Counted from the first letter of the stretch, positions 30,713-41,508 are shown. The stretch is 64,000 nucleotides of DNA from Diaporthe sp. PMI_573 (GCA_021399435.1 JAJTUP010000098.1:146341-210340), one strand, 5' to 3'. Translations and numbers: made by a program. The notes: generated by a model not told the origin, from the letters alone.

Positions 30713-31076
30713 TTCTATTTCCGACGAGATCTTAATTTGGAAATCTTATATGGAGAATAAGGGAACGTAGGCTTGCCGTCTCACCGTCACATGAAGGAGT
30801 TGAGATTATGTTAAATATTAGTCATTGACAATGCTTACACCTGCGATCCAGCTTCAGCGAGAGCAGAGTACCGGTATTGGGGTTCCACGGCGCTGTCTCG
30901 GGAACCAAGTGTTTTGAATTTTGAGATCAGGCTCACAGACACCAAAGTTCATTCAACTCTGTAATAAAGCTAGCTCTGACGTATAAGGATTGTACACAAA
31001 TATTGTGCTCAAGGCGAGATAAAAAGAGGTGTTTAATATTCATGAGTTCTTATTTCATTAACCTCTGCAAGTTGCC

Positions 31077-31388
31077 ATGAGGACGGGGAAGGGGACAAGG
31101 CCGATGCCGAAGAGGAGCCGAAAGAAGCCTGCAATTGTGGACGATAAGATGTCTAGTGAGGACTGGGCAGTGATTGCAGAGTACCTGGCCATACTGAAGC
31201 CGCTAAAGATAGCCACGAAGCGTCTAGAAGGCAGACCTGAAGAGGGTATGGAAAGCCTGGTTTTAGCATTGATTCCTACTGACAGGACTATAGGGAAATA
31301 CGGTGCAATCTGGGAAGTTCTACTAACTATGGAGTGGCTTCTCAAGCTTTTGGAGGAGTGCATACTGTATATCGCATTTATGGGATAG
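31077..31388 (+). pseudogene. hAT transposase central fragment
   Basis: The frame contains SEDWAVIAEYLAILKPLKIA then TKRLEGR, followed by GAIWEVLLTMEWLLKLLEE. This is the segment that precedes the C-terminal dimerisation domain in many fungal hAT transposases. About 100 codons, orphaned. Confidence 0.65.
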
Positions 31389-32976
31389 CGGACTCGGGAT
31401 GGTAAACTTTCTGAGATATCGTGCCACTGTGCATCGATGCCGCGGACTCTTAAGTCCAGATGCCGGCACATAGGCCTATGAATAACCTACAACCACTTGG
31501 AATATTGCACTTTACTTTTATTTAATACGTCATTGTGTATCTTTTAAGCAGTGTACTTATAAAAGTTAGGAATTCCGTATAGGTCTAATTCGTGGCTTTG
31601 TGTATATTTATGCATTTTTTTAAGGCCCCGGGGTAGAGTACTTTTCTGATAGCTGCAGAGCAAAATGTACCTGATTCCGCAAACAGAAATATGGAAGCCC
31701 CGTAGTGCAGTATATATTCCAGTTGGGAAACTTGCTACTGTATACTGTTCACATGATCAGTGCCACTGTTTCGCAAGTTTTACTTATAACACCTGTGCTG
31801 CATCATTGCTCATAGTCTCCCACTGCCAAATGGATCCAGAAGCTCGAAGTATAGTGGTAAAAAGAGCTAAGCGTGAACGTGAGATGTTTTGAAAGCGACT
31901 ACGAACGATTCTGAAAAAGGTGGAAGGACTTCATAGTTACTCAATGCGGGGGGAGGTGTTCCTCGCCGTTCACAAGAATGCAAAGTTTTACGTATTTTCC
32001 TCGAATCCAGGAAACAAAAGCTGGCCGCCGCCTTTGAGCGACATTGTCAGTCCAGACATAGCCTTCATTATCAATCTTGGGCGCTAACTGATCGTCAGAT
32101 GCTCACATATCCATTGCCCGAAATTCATCATCCAACTAAACCCTGTAGTGCACAAGGAGAATGGCAAGAAGCCATTGATGAGGACAGCTCTACAGATTGT
32201 TGAAAGCTTTAACTATTCCCTAATTTACGGTTCTGGATAAAGTTCCCTTCTCATCATATGTATGCGGATGATGCTCTCACCGTGGAAATGTCCTGGATTC
32301 AAAGAGTAATTAAAACCGTTTTTTCTTCATCTTTGGTTCGAGCCGCAGGATCCAGGTTAACTACTGGAGTCAGGAACCGGATTTATTTCAGGTCATCTTC
32401 AAAGGAACTGACCTGGGTTTTCCACAAAGACGGGAAATGGGTACTCAATACTATCTCCCCGGCTTTCTTTCACAGGGCTGACATCTACCCGGAAGATAGA
32501 GAATATGATTTCGTAGCATATGGAGAAGAACACCTCGCTCAAAACTGCCGTGGCTGAAATCTCCGCACCGCATTTCAGCTGAAATTTTATTAGACCGTTT
32601 TGATTGGCGCGGCGGAGAAAGTCGGGTAGGGTCAATGCGGAGCTGAATGCTGGAGCGTGTTCAAAATCCCGCAGCATGCTGGCCCTTATGTCAGCGTTTG
32701 CCAGTCCCAACTACTTACTTGGTTGGTGCCAGCAGGGAGCACCAAACCAAAAACAGAAACGGGGAGATCCATGAAACACTAGGTGGCCGGGTCGCTGGAT
32801 AGGGAGGATAGAGTCGTGCCACCCGCCATCCAACTTCCTAGGTATCTTGATGTGCATACCATTCCTGTTTAGTCCCCTTCCTTTGCATCGAGCTACTTTC
32901 AATATGTGCCTATAGACTGTGTATAGTGTGAAATTTCACATGCTTTCGTGACTCTCAGAGCACCCATATGCGGTCA
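31389..32976. other. Intergenic, no gene supported
   Basis: AT-rich sequence. The longest frames (32258-32557 plus; 32399-32710 minus) overlap each other and carry no domain I recognise. Likely eroded repeat DNA. Confidence 0.35.
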
Positions 32977-33145
32977 CTAAGCAAGCCTGCCGCCTATATT
33001 GCTGATCAAGCCGAACGCAAAGTCAGGAATTTCGTCAATCAGTGACTTCAAGCCGTCATATTCCCGCGCGTCCTCCACAATGCAGGCGTAGTGCAGCGTG
33101 ACCATGTCTCGAATCTTGTCATCCGGAACACATGTCGCTTAGAGA
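32977..33145 (-). pseudogene. C-terminal relic of an unidentified protein
   Basis: The minus strand is open for about 55 codons to TAG at 32977-32979, reading CVPDDKIRDMVTLHYACIVE and EYDGLKSLIDEIPDFAFGL. The composition is that of a real helical C-terminus, reminiscent of the tails of fungal BTB-domain proteins, but this is a guess. No start codon or upstream domain found. Confidence 0.35.
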
Positions 33146-33238
33146 ACCAGGAGTGGCAACAACCTCGATATACGGCTGCACCTTAGAATAAACATCAAAA
33201 CCCCTATACCTCCCGGACGGGATACATGATCCAGCCTC

Positions 33239-34363
33239 CTAAATCACATAAAGCCTTTTTTTTTTCCTTTTCATCTTCGACTGCATATCCTCAAGCATGA
33301 CAGCAGCCGCTACCTCATGTCTAATCCCGCTCCTATTAAAGGGTTTGACGTGGCGCTTGAGGTGGTCTCGGAAGTTGTCACGTCTACCAAAGGTTTTAGG
33401 AATCTCGCAGAATTGACAACGCCATGTTTCCGGATTGTCTGAATGAGCCCTATAGTTACATATTAGCTTCTGTACGAACAAATAACCGATTCTCGATGTC
33501 ACCTACTCATTGCAATGTCTTTTCAAGTGCTCCTTCCTTAGGTAGTTTTTCCCGTTACACTGGGGGTACCCGCATTTGTAAGCGTTCGCAGACGCCTTTA
33601 ATGCCGCTGGTTTTTCCTTTGGTGGGTTACACTTTCCGGATCTTTGATGGGTCGACGGCAATAATGCAGACTGAACAGACGCGGACGCCTCTTCAATTGA
33701 CGATACCTCCGAGTGATTTGTCTCGTCCAAGCAAGGACCCGGATTATCTGAGGCAACCATGATGCTCATGTCTGCCGGCGTGTTGAGCTCAAGTACAGAC
33801 GTATCACTTGTGTCAGCCAAGGAGTTATCATTCTCGTTTCTCATTTGTGCAAGATTGTCCCCTTCGTGACTTGCTTTTTCAGATGATGTATGTTTTAGAG
33901 GCACTGTTGGTTCCGCGGACTGGTTGGCGCCGTCCGGGGGGGTTGAGTAGGCCGTTGGAGAATTGCAGAAGTCGTCGAAATTGATATCATCGTGCGTAAT
34001 TAGAGCTGAGCTGTGGTGAGGATCTATGGTCGAGATGATCTGGTCATCGACTGCTCTGTCAACCAAGGGTGAGGCCGGGTATCTTAATAATGTGGCTTGA
34101 CTGAACTCGGACTGTGATGAGACTGGATTGAAACTGAAATAATTGAGAGGAGAGCTTTGTTTGATGCCAAAGCGTTGATTGCTTTGGTATCCGTCCTCCG
34201 CGAATGCGCCTAATCTAGGTGACGGAGGCAGTGTTGACGGTGGCTGGACGGAATGGTCCTGCGCTGAAAATGTATCGTACTCCGGATGGATGAAGAATGT
34301 TTGATCTGAGAGATACACTGGGTCTGGAAGTGGAATGTCGAAGGGGAAACTTGAGATTTCCAT
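33239..34363 (-). CDS. C2H2 zinc-finger protein (putative transcription factor)
   Basis: Two exons: 34363-33507 and 33449-33239, with a 57-bp intron (GTAGGT donor; acceptor ATAG at 33450). Joined product about 355 residues. The N-terminal about 250 residues are Ser/Thr/Asp/Pro-rich and disordered, as in activation regions. Then come two fingers in tandem: YKCGYPQCNGKNYLRKEHLK (C-x4-C type, finished by RH..EAH across the splice) and WRCQFCEIPKTFGRRDN then FRDHLKRH. The C-terminus is basic (KMKRKKKRL), possibly a nuclear localisation signal. The gene is intact. This acidic-head plus C-terminal two-finger layout is common in lineage-specific fungal regulators; targets unknown. Confidence 0.75.
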
Positions 34364-35051
34364 TGAGCTGAGAGGACAAGATCGTTAGCTCTGCACCTCA
34401 TGACCCGTTGATTATTTAGGCTTACTCTTCACCCTGCTAGATGTGGAAATTGAAGGAAAAGAAGGATGGTCTATAAGAGAAATTGAGAGATCCTATGTAA
34501 AACAGGCTCCATCCTCAGTAGGCACAGGCTCTGTTGACAAGATGTAGCTCGAAGAGCTACGCATTTCTACGGGTGCCGCTGGCTTACGTAGCCAGACCAC
34601 ACCCTAACCCTGCAGGCTAGGTTCCACGGGTACAACCGCAGATAACCATCGTGGGGACGTTAAAGTATAATATTCCATGGAACTGCATTAGACTAAATTG
34701 TATTTTTGTTCAGGGTACTTTGGAAGAGATACTGTACGAAACACCCGGAGACATAGTGTTCGTACTTTTGTCTGGTACTTCGCTTTGCTAAATTGGGCTC
34801 AGGCTTAAAGAGAGCAAAGTACATGACCGCAAGAGCCGTACTTAATCCGCATACCACTCTAAGAGAGTGCATTGATTTTCATGGCTCTATCATATACTTT
34901 ACAGTACAGTATACTGAGGAGAAAACCTTGTAGATTTTTGACCACCGGAGGCCCTTTACTGACAAACACATTCAATTTTCGTTGTTGATCTACCTTTTTA
35001 TCTTTTGGGGATATCTGGTAACCGCTTGGCGGAAAATTTGGCCTGGTAGCG
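34364..35051. other. Intergenic / possible LINE leader
   Basis: No gene. Two short hairpins lie near 34545-34600 (GTAGCTCGAAGAGCTAC and CTGGCTTACGTAGCCAG). The last about 150 bases may be the 5' untranslated leader of the LINE whose ORF1 starts at 35052. Confidence 0.35.
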
Positions 35052-35900
35052 ATGTCTGGCGAGGTCAACCCCTCGTCATACGTCATGGGCCGCCAATCTG
35101 ACGTTTCGGGAGGGGGATGTCACCGCCCCCAGCGAAAGAGAGCCAGAACGACGAAGGCAATTGAAGCGGAGCAACAGGAGTGTAATATCGAATGGGAGGA
35201 GGAGAACAGCGAAGGAACGTCGAGTAATACTAGAACGAAGAAGAGAACTACGCCTAAGGCGACCGACAGAATGCTCGAGGCGATCCAAGGCCTAAAGCAA
35301 CTTCTGGAACAAGACTTCAATAGGAAAATAGAAATCATGAAGGCAGAGTTCCAGCTTGAGTTCACAAAGCTTCGAGACCGTATGGCCGAGGAGGTCGCCA
35401 AAACGACAGCCCAGATGGCACAAGAACTCTCGCAAGCTCGAGAGGAGCTCTCCCAAGTCCGCAACGAGTTAGAGTGCTCCCGGCTCCAGCTGGACACCGT
35501 GATGGGCACTCAAGGAGCTTCACCGGCTACCCGTTCACCGACCACCCGGTCATACGCCGAAGCCGCCAGTACGGCACCGGCTAGCCTGACTTCTCCGACT
35601 TCCTCTCCAGTTCCGTCGGCCAGCCCGGAACCAGTCTTCTGTACTATCGACACATCCAGGGTGCCTGAGGATTACGCCGCAGAAGCCACACCAACAGCGC
35701 TACGCAAGACCATCGAACAAGAAATGAGAGCGTCAGGCAACCAACCCAGTTGGCGGTGTGTTGCGGTGACTCGGGACGGAAGAAATACCAACCGCATGAG
35801 GGTTAGAGCTAGGAACGAGGAAGAACTCAAGCGGATCAAGGATATTGTCGAGGCCAGGAAGGTGCGCCCAAAGTCCAGCGAATTCTTGACCGAACCGTAA
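35052..35900 (+). pseudogene. Non-LTR retrotransposon (Tad-type LINE) ORF1, 3'-truncated
   Basis: 282 codons: a basic N-terminus (RPQRKRARTTK), a long coiled coil (about 75-150: MLEAIQGLKQLLEQDFNRKI ... QELSQAREELSQVRNELECS), a Ser/Pro/Thr linker with SYAEAAS, and the start of the RNA-binding part (SWRCVAVTRDGRNTNRMRVR). This is the ORF1 architecture of Tad/CgT1-like fungal LINEs, whose protein coats the element RNA. It breaks off around 35890, with no zinc knuckles and no ORF2. LINEs normally lose their 5' end, so loss of the 3' part implies later deletion or recombination. The frame itself is clean. Confidence 0.75.
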
Positions 35901-35923
35901 GGCAGCCGACTGTCTCACCTCCT

Positions 35924-37312
35924 CTATGGAGCCTGTTGCTTTCCAGACCTGATATGTCCACGGAGGAGCCTCAAGTACGCTTCCATCCACTTGTCGTTTA
36001 CAAAACTTTGGTGGCTCCCGTATCGCAGAAGACCCTGGAATACGCTAGCGGCTTCTGACAACATCAGGTTCGCAATCGGTGTGTTCCCCTCGTTGCTGAT
36101 TCCTACTCCGGCTTCGGCGATTTCTACCATATCTTTGTATTCCTTGAGCCTTGGCTCTGTCCTCCTGATGCGATTGATTGCGGCTGGTTTGGTCTCAACG
36201 TGTCCTGGGGGCTCTCGGTCCAGCCCTGTCAAGACTGGATACTGGGCGACGACCTCAATCGGTGCAGCCATGACCCCGTCCAAGTCGATCACGCTGACGA
36301 TTTCAAAATCATCGTTCACGAGAAGGTTGTGGGCTCCAAAGTCGCGATTCACGAGGCTGAAACGACCTGCCATGGAACTGCTGTGGCCGTACAACGACAT
36401 GAGATGTTTGAAGAGAACCGGGATTGCAAACGACCAACTTGCCTGGACATCAGGCGCTGCATTACGTACGCACACTTGGAGAGCGTGGTTCGCAAGATCA
36501 GCGTAGTAGTCCATTGGAGACGTCCAAGGCCCCTTGCCGGTCTCAATCTCTGGGCCGATGAAGAAATCCGATGTCTGTTCGTCCCGATAGAGGCTTCCAA
36601 TCTGGTCGAACGTGAACGACGATAGCGCGACTTGAATGCCGGCCATTTGTTGCCTGAACTTCCGGTCTTGATCCCGTGTGCCAAACAGGCCCGCGTCACA
36701 TTTCTTCGCCTCCCGCAATTCTGTCGCAACCGTTCCGTGGACATAATCCATTAGAATATACGGGGCTCCAACCTCGTTAGTTAGATTGATACTGCAGGAA
36801 TGCACTTCCGGAACAGGGATGGAGGTTTTGGCCCTTTTTCAGGTCAGCATAACTCCCCACACATACCCGGACGCGACGTACTTCAAGAACTCCATACTAG
36901 CTATTTCCACCTTGAGAGTGCTGGCCACATCGAGCACCTCACGATCACCAAATACCGTGTTGAGCTGTGGCAGCCTGACCCTTGCAACCCAACTGATCCC
37001 GTCGGCAAACACGATGCGGCGGACCATGTTGAAGTGACCGATAGAAAAGTTCTCGCCAAAGTTGCAGGGGATGCCACTGCGAAGGCCCGAAGAAATCGAC
37101 GTGAGCGCGTCCCACTTGACAGCCGCAAGGAATTCAGTGGCTCGCTCGTGGAATTCACCGCCCGGCTCGTACGCGTTAGCTCCGATCCAAGAGGCACTTC
37201 CAAGGAAATCAGCTGGATCTTCAATCGCCATGGTCTGCTTCTCTGAAGGTATCTCGGCTGGTTCCGTCGCGTTGAAAGGCTGTTCTTTACCGAGCTCGTT
37301 TAAAAATCGCAA
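35924..37312 (-). CDS. APH-fold phosphotransferase (aminoglycoside/choline-kinase-like)
   Basis: Two exons: 37312-36882 and 36833-35924, with a 48-bp intron (GTACGT donor, GCTGAC branch, AAG acceptor). The splice restores the family motif MEFLKAKTSIPVPEVHS, while reading through meets TGA. The product is about 446 residues, of the fungal APH (PF01636) kinase-like group. N-lobe: GENFSIGHFNMVRRIVF, WVARVRLP, then VEIASMEFLK. Hinge: GAPYILMDYVHGT. Catalytic loop: SLVNRDFGAHNLLVN (Asp acceptor base and Asn). Metal-binding: VIDLDGVMAAP. It probably phosphorylates a small hydroxylated molecule; substrate unknown. A downstream in-frame ATG (MAIEDPADF) is an alternative start. It ends 34 bp from the truncated LINE. 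Confidence 0.8.
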
Positions 37313-37853
37313 AACACTTCGAGGGTTTGCAGCGAAGCGGCCTTTAAGTATTGCGGTTTACCTCAGCAAGCCCTGGTCTTCTGCCTTGCTGCCAAGGCGC
37401 CCAGTGCGCCTGCAGAAGTATCCAATCAGGGGCACGGCCTAGGAGGACCGACATTCTGCGCTATCCCTGATTTAGAAACCCGGGGTTCCTCCGGTTGCCG
37501 AAGCCTCCGGAGATAACCCGAAATCACCGGACACCCCAAACCTGGCGTAAGAGTCCTTGCAACATAGGGGATAAAGGCCAAACAACGGCTGGCATTGGAA
37601 TGGACACGGTAATCTTCTTGAATGAGTGACTGTTTCTGTTGACTACATAGTGGAGACCCTGTGAGTAGACCAAACCCCCCCCGATCGGCAGCAGCATTCC
37701 CCATGATCCACCTTGACTAATCTCCGACTCCAAACCGACCGCCTGTCTCGTTATACATTGATCCTTCTGCCAATAAACTAGGGTCAGCATGATAGGGTGT
37801 TGGAAGAGCTTTCCCTTACTGTGACTACGCCTTTAGTCAAGGCTGATCAATGC
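37313..37853. other. Intergenic
   Basis: No supported gene. The minus strand around 37426-37790 has only short, featureless frames. Confidence 0.35.
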
Positions 37854-38006
37854 TTAATTCTGGGTTCCACAAGAGCACTTGCTTCCCTTTTTGACCGTGG
37901 CGCTGCAATTCGAGCATTCAACATTGTATGTAAGTTGAAGAAGAGGAGGGCCGATGGTACCGATGGCAGTACCCTCAACGGCTGCGGAACTGGTTGCCTG
38001 AGACAT
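37854..38006 (-). CDS. 50-residue Cys4 (zinc-ribbon-like) small protein
   Basis: Minus-strand ATG at 38006 to TAA at 37856-37854: MSQATSSAAVEGTAIGT, a short hydrophobic patch, then VECSNCSATVKKGSKCSCG. Four cysteines in a C-x2-C...C-x-C arrangement at the C-terminus suggest a small metal-binding knuckle. A TATA-like ATATAAATAA lies at 38100-38109 on the minus strand, 95 bases upstream, and the leader is A/C-rich, as for real fungal genes. No signal peptide, so probably intracellular. No family name known to me. Confidence 0.5.
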   Translation of the reverse strand: MSQATSSAAVEGTAIGTIGPPLLQLTYNVECSNCSATVKKGSKCSCGTQN

Positions 38007-38456
38007 GTTGTTTGATAGATAGCGGGTGCAACGGAAGTATTGAGGACGAACAGCAATTCAATGTAGTGAGTGATGTTTGCCGAGCGAAGAGGAAATGACT
38101 TATTTATATGCGATGCCAGAATACGGCTCTGGGATGAGTTTGCCGCCAGCGTGGAGATGTTTTAAGCTGAGCTCCACGACACGTTATTTGCTGCCTGTTG
38201 CCTAAATCGGACAGCACCAACAAGCCGGTCGCATGCTTGCGGCCAGCCACACCATATGCTCGCCCGCAGCTGGGAGGCTCTTTGTTCAGACCCTGCTGAT
38301 GAAGGCTGCCTAGGCAGCTGACAGCCTACGGGTTCTGGGGCGAAATTTAATCGACCCATGCAGCGCGAACCATCGAGATGATTGGGTAGCCAGCGGTGGC
38401 GAAGTCGCTGGTCGCACTAACCGGCCAACAAACAAGGGATCTAGCCTTGGTGGAGT
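38007..38456. other. Intergenic (promoter of the small Cys4 gene, then nothing recognised)
   Basis: Contains the TATA-like box at 38100-38109. The remainder (GC-rich, with scattered short palindromes) holds no supported gene. Confidence 0.4.
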
Positions 38457-38714
38457 CGTTCACACACGCAGAGCCTCATGCTTACGGTGCCATTGCAGTT
38501 ACGGGTGTTCGTGAGTCATCTTGGCGACCGCAGCTTTGTAGGGACGGCCGGCCGTAGACTGGATGTGTCAAAGGCGATGAAGCTGCCTAAAAGTCGGTGG
38601 AGGTCGGCGCTATGTTGCTTCGCGGACACGTCAGTCTAGGCCGGGCATCCCTGCATAGTTACGGCTGACTCGAACGCCCTGTATTTGTAAGGCATGAGGC
38701 TCTGCTTGCGTGAA
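38457..38714. repeat. Foldback (inverted-repeat) structure
   Basis: CGTTCACACACGCAGAGCCT (from about 38457) recurs as its complement, AGGCTCTGCTTGCGTGAACG, at about 38694-38714. Similarity continues inward through TTCGTGAGTCA / its complement TGACTCGAA and the GGCCGG region near 38560 and 38638. The arms are about 90-100 bp, imperfect, with a short centre. Possibly a MITE or a snap-back remnant. Confidence 0.5.
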
Positions 38715-38956
38715 CGGGTCCAGCGTACTTCACGAACCGTCAACGATAGAAGTATTGATAGATTCAGTGATGTGATGGAGAGGTTGAAAGAAAATGTGGA
38801 GGCTAGAAACGTTGTAACGTAGTAATGATGGGCAGGCAAGGAGCGGGGGCTTGTGCAACATGCGATATGCAGTCAGCAGCACAGCCTTCAGCCCTCCGGT
38901 CATAATAGGCGACCCACGCACGACACCTTCCTAGGTTGAGATTGATCAAGGCAACT

Positions 38957-39112
38957 ATGCTGGACTCTTTTAGTGACAGATTCATGGCTCGTCTGAACGA
39001 AGTGAGGTCCGAAATCCAGGAGCTCACGAGCTTGGCGCGCCAAATTATATCTCTTCATAGTGTACAGGCATCATCAGAGCTGGATGAGATTACCAGACTT
39101 GCAAACAAATAA
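38957..39112 (+). pseudogene. Short helical protein fragment cut by hAT-type end
   Basis: A frame of 51 codons, MLDSFSDRFMARLNEVRSE to ITRLANK, strongly helical and probably coiled-coil, open upstream of the ATG as well. It stops in the AT-rich sequence immediately before a hAT-like end (CAGGGGTCC at 39126), so it may be the truncated N-terminal domain of a larger fungal gene. No family assigned. Confidence 0.35.
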
Positions 39113-39215
39113 ATCAAATCAAATCAGGGGTCCAATTTGATTTGATTTGGATAGTAAAATCATCGATTTGATTTGATTTGATTTGATTTGAATCGATTTG
39201 GATCTCATTTGGATA
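39106..39215. repeat. (TTTGA)n satellite with hAT-like end CAGGGGTCC
   Basis: AAATCAAATCAAAT, then CAGGGGTCCAATTTGATTTG and several more TTTGA units. CAGGGGTC is a typical hAT terminal start, and the TTTGA units would be its subterminal repeats. No matching right-hand end was found. Confidence 0.5.
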
Positions 39216-39542
39216 TCTGGATAACCCCACTTTTCTCCCACGACGAAAGACATTGAGCAGCTCCTATAATGAGGTTGATTCTACGGTGGTTAGCTGGGAA
39301 GATTTGACAGAAGACGGTTGGCTTACTCTCGAAGATACGTATATGGAAATCCATTGCGCATCAAGTCTGGAAGTTGACGCTGTTATCGGCGAGTTCACTC
39401 ACCAACCCGCCTCCGACGGAGAAGAGACAGTTGTGGACACATTTGAGGTCCAAGATGGGTCAGAGAGCGAAGGAACGGGGAAAAAGTTAACCTAATTTGG
39501 CTTGGTTATTTGTATTATATGACCCTTGGGCAGCTTCATATA

Positions 39543-41394
39543 ACGTCCCCGGCCCGGCTTCCGCCCCCCCCCCCTGATTCCGCCCCCTTCCCTCACGACC
39601 GCCCCCTTCGCCTCGTCGCCGACAACGCCGCCACCACGATAGTTGACCTCGCTTCCGATGGTGTTTCCGACTCTTCTGAAGCGTCGCTTTCTTCTGATAT
39701 CACCCCCGCTTCAATCTGAGTCCTCCGAATGGCCTCGATATCGGCGAAAAGTTCATTCGGGTCAAGTTGAACCTTCTTCCTTCGGACTACCCTACTGGCT
39801 TCAATCTGGGCTTCCAACTCTCGGGCTTTTTGTGAGGACATCATCAGATCGACGTCTATCTGGTCCCAACTTTTGAGGATTTTCCTGAAGAGGAGTCGTG
39901 ATGTGGGGCTGAGATTCTTCTGACGGGCATACCGAGCCACCATACCCCTTAGGTCTTGAGATCGCTTAGGGGTCGCAAAAATGGTCCCTCGAGGCCGACA
40001 AAAACACTTATCAGTGCAGAAATGGCTGCTGGAGCTATTGGTACCGCCAGATTCCAACGATCTCGCTTCCTTCTCGCGATTATCGGCGATAAAGTGGCTT
40101 CCGAGTGCCCTATGCTTAGACACTGGCCAGAGACCAGTCGCCCGCCAGCCAGAACGTATATTTGCTTCCGTCAAAGTGTCAATTCGAGCCTTGTGATAGC
40201 AATAAAGAAACCGTTTCTTTGCCACGACTGTTGACGAATCGTGCCCTCCCTGGTGATCGAGATGCTTCTTAAATGCGAGCTTTAGAGGGCCGAAGATCGC
40301 CACATCGAGCGGTTGCAGCATATGCGAAGTATGGGCGGGCAAAAAAACGATATATACCTTATTTGAGAAGCATTCCCACATAAACTCGACCGTTGTATGT
40401 GTATGGTGCCCATCGATCACGAGAAGGCGCCATTCTAATGGGTCCTCTGGTACTGTTTGAGGAAGGAAGACCTTCCGAAGCCAGTGGATAGCGATAGGTT
40501 CCTCCATCCACCCCTTCTTCGTCGCCGTGAACTGCCAGCCCTCGTGATCTTCAAGGGCGATAGGAAACCACTGCTGCTGAATGCTGAGTCCCTTAAAAAT
40601 AACGAGTGGGACGAGGAACTTGCCCGTGGCGGAGATACACTCAAGGAAGGAGGTCCACGCTCTCGAATTAAAGTCCTTCTGAAGAAGCTGGCTTCCTTCC
40701 GAATAGCCGATCGTGAGCGCCTTCTCGGACTTGCCCTCCATCAGCCCGCCCTCGTCGGCATTCCATCGGTTGGCCGGCTTAATTGCCTTCACGATAGGCA
40801 ACTGCATGAAGTCAAACCACGACCCAACGTTCTTTTTGGTAGCTGCCCTTAGCCGTTTAGCCTCAACGCGCTGGTACTTACGGCTTTGGAGGATAGGGTG
40901 ACGAAGGAGGAAGGCCCTCAGCCACTTCCTTCCGAGAGGAGCGACCTCCTTCCCCGACGAGGCCATTCGGGCTGCCAGAGCCCTCGTTTCCCAGCGAGTT
41001 AACGCATGGCCCAAGCTGCTTTGGTTGATAAGGAATAGGGCCAATCGATCCTCCTGATCATCAGAAAGAGGCCTCTGAGGTTCGTGAGAAACGCGCTGAC
41101 TTTGCGCGCCGGCGAGGCGATCGCGAAGTGTGGAACGGGGGATATGCCAGGTCCTGCAAGCCTGCTTGACGGGCATTCCATCCCTGCACGCAACAAGGGC
41201 GTCATGGATCTCGGCTTCCCCATAGGGCTTCATGATGACTAGGTTGATGCTTGGAAGAAGTTTGGTGACCAGAAAAAATTCTCTCGGAAAGATATGGTTG
41301 AGTTTATATAGGGTGGGGGCAGACGCGTACACGCGTGAACGCGGATGTGGGGGGGGCGGAATCAGGGGGGGGGCGGAAGCCGGGCCGGGGACGT
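39543..41394 (-). mobile_element. pogo-superfamily DNA transposon, complete, TA-flanked
   Basis: A 1,852-bp element with terminal inverted repeats of about 44 bp (ACGTCCCCGGCCCGGCTTCC, a run of 11 or 9 C, then TGATTCCGCC), flanked by the TA dinucleotide at 39541-39542 and 41395-41396. The empty site is visible in hAT-1 copy 1 (CTTCATATACGGGTAG near 820), where a single TA stands at the insertion point. It carries one uninterrupted transposase gene on the minus strand, so it may be autonomous. Confidence 0.93.
39593..41233 (-). CDS. pogo-type DDE transposase (546 aa), intact
   Basis: Start at 41233 (MKPYGEAEIHDALVAC), chosen because it lies just inside the element; the frame stays open outside the right TIR only by chance. 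Domains: N-terminal Psq-type helix-turn-helix (EAEIHDALVACRDGMPVKQA, then HIPRSTLRDRL); CENP-B-like DNA-binding half (about 60-130); DDE_1 core with NADEGGLMEG, LLVIDGHHTHTTVEFM and QPLDVAIFGPLK, giving the three catalytic Asp. The C-terminal 150 residues are basic and helical. The stop lies within the left terminal repeat. No stops or frameshifts, and no RIP signature compared with the other fragments of the family in this window (1.8, 21.1, 21.6, 44.1, 47.9 and 55.7 kb). Confidence 0.9.
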   Translation of the reverse strand: MKPYGEAEIHDALVACRDGMPVKQACRTWHIPRSTLRDRLAGAQSQRVSHEPQRPLSDDQEDRLALFLINQSSLGHALTRWETRALAARMASSGKEVAPLGRKWLRAFLLRHPILQSRKYQRVEAKRLRAATKKNVGSWFDFMQLPIVKAIKPANRWNADEGGLMEGKSEKALTIGYSEGSQLLQKDFNSRAWTSFLECISATGKFLVPLVIFKGLSIQQQWFPIALEDHEGWQFTATKKGWMEEPIAIHWLRKVFLPQTVPEDPLEWRLLVIDGHHTHTTVEFMWECFSNKVYIVFLPAHTSHMLQPLDVAIFGPLKLAFKKHLDHQGGHDSSTVVAKKRFLYCYHKARIDTLTEANIRSGWRATGLWPVSKHRALGSHFIADNREKEARSLESGGTNSSSSHFCTDKCFCRPRGTIFATPKRSQDLRGMVARYARQKNLSPTSRLLFRKILKSWDQIDVDLMMSSQKARELEAQIEASRVVRRKKVQLDPNELFADIEAIRRTQIEAGVISEESDASEESETPSEARSTIVVAALSATRRRGRS

Positions 41395-41508
41395 TACGGG
41401 TAGTTATATTGCAATAAAAAGCGCGCTTTTTATTCGGAATAAAAAGCTGCTTCATTATAATAAAAAGCAGTTTAATACACATGTGTATTAAACACGTGCC
41501 CATCCCTA

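Larger units (their letters stand above)
39268..41508 (+). mobile_element. hAT-1 element, copy 2 (5'-truncated, carrying a pogo insertion)
   Basis: 39268-39540 plus 41397-41508 together reproduce 585-937 of copy 1 at nearly complete identity, down to the terminal CCCATCCCTA. The transposase tail is present at 39268-39495. It includes the stretch after GAGGTCCAA that copy 1 lacks and ends GKKLT before TAA. The middle is interrupted by the 1,852-bp pogo element. The 5' part of hAT-1 is missing. Confidence 0.85.

Noticed and set aside
36834..36866. 33-bp intron starting GTATGT in the APH-like gene
   Set aside because: Too short for a fungal intron and leaves extra residues; the 48-bp intron from GTACGT (36881) restores the family motif.
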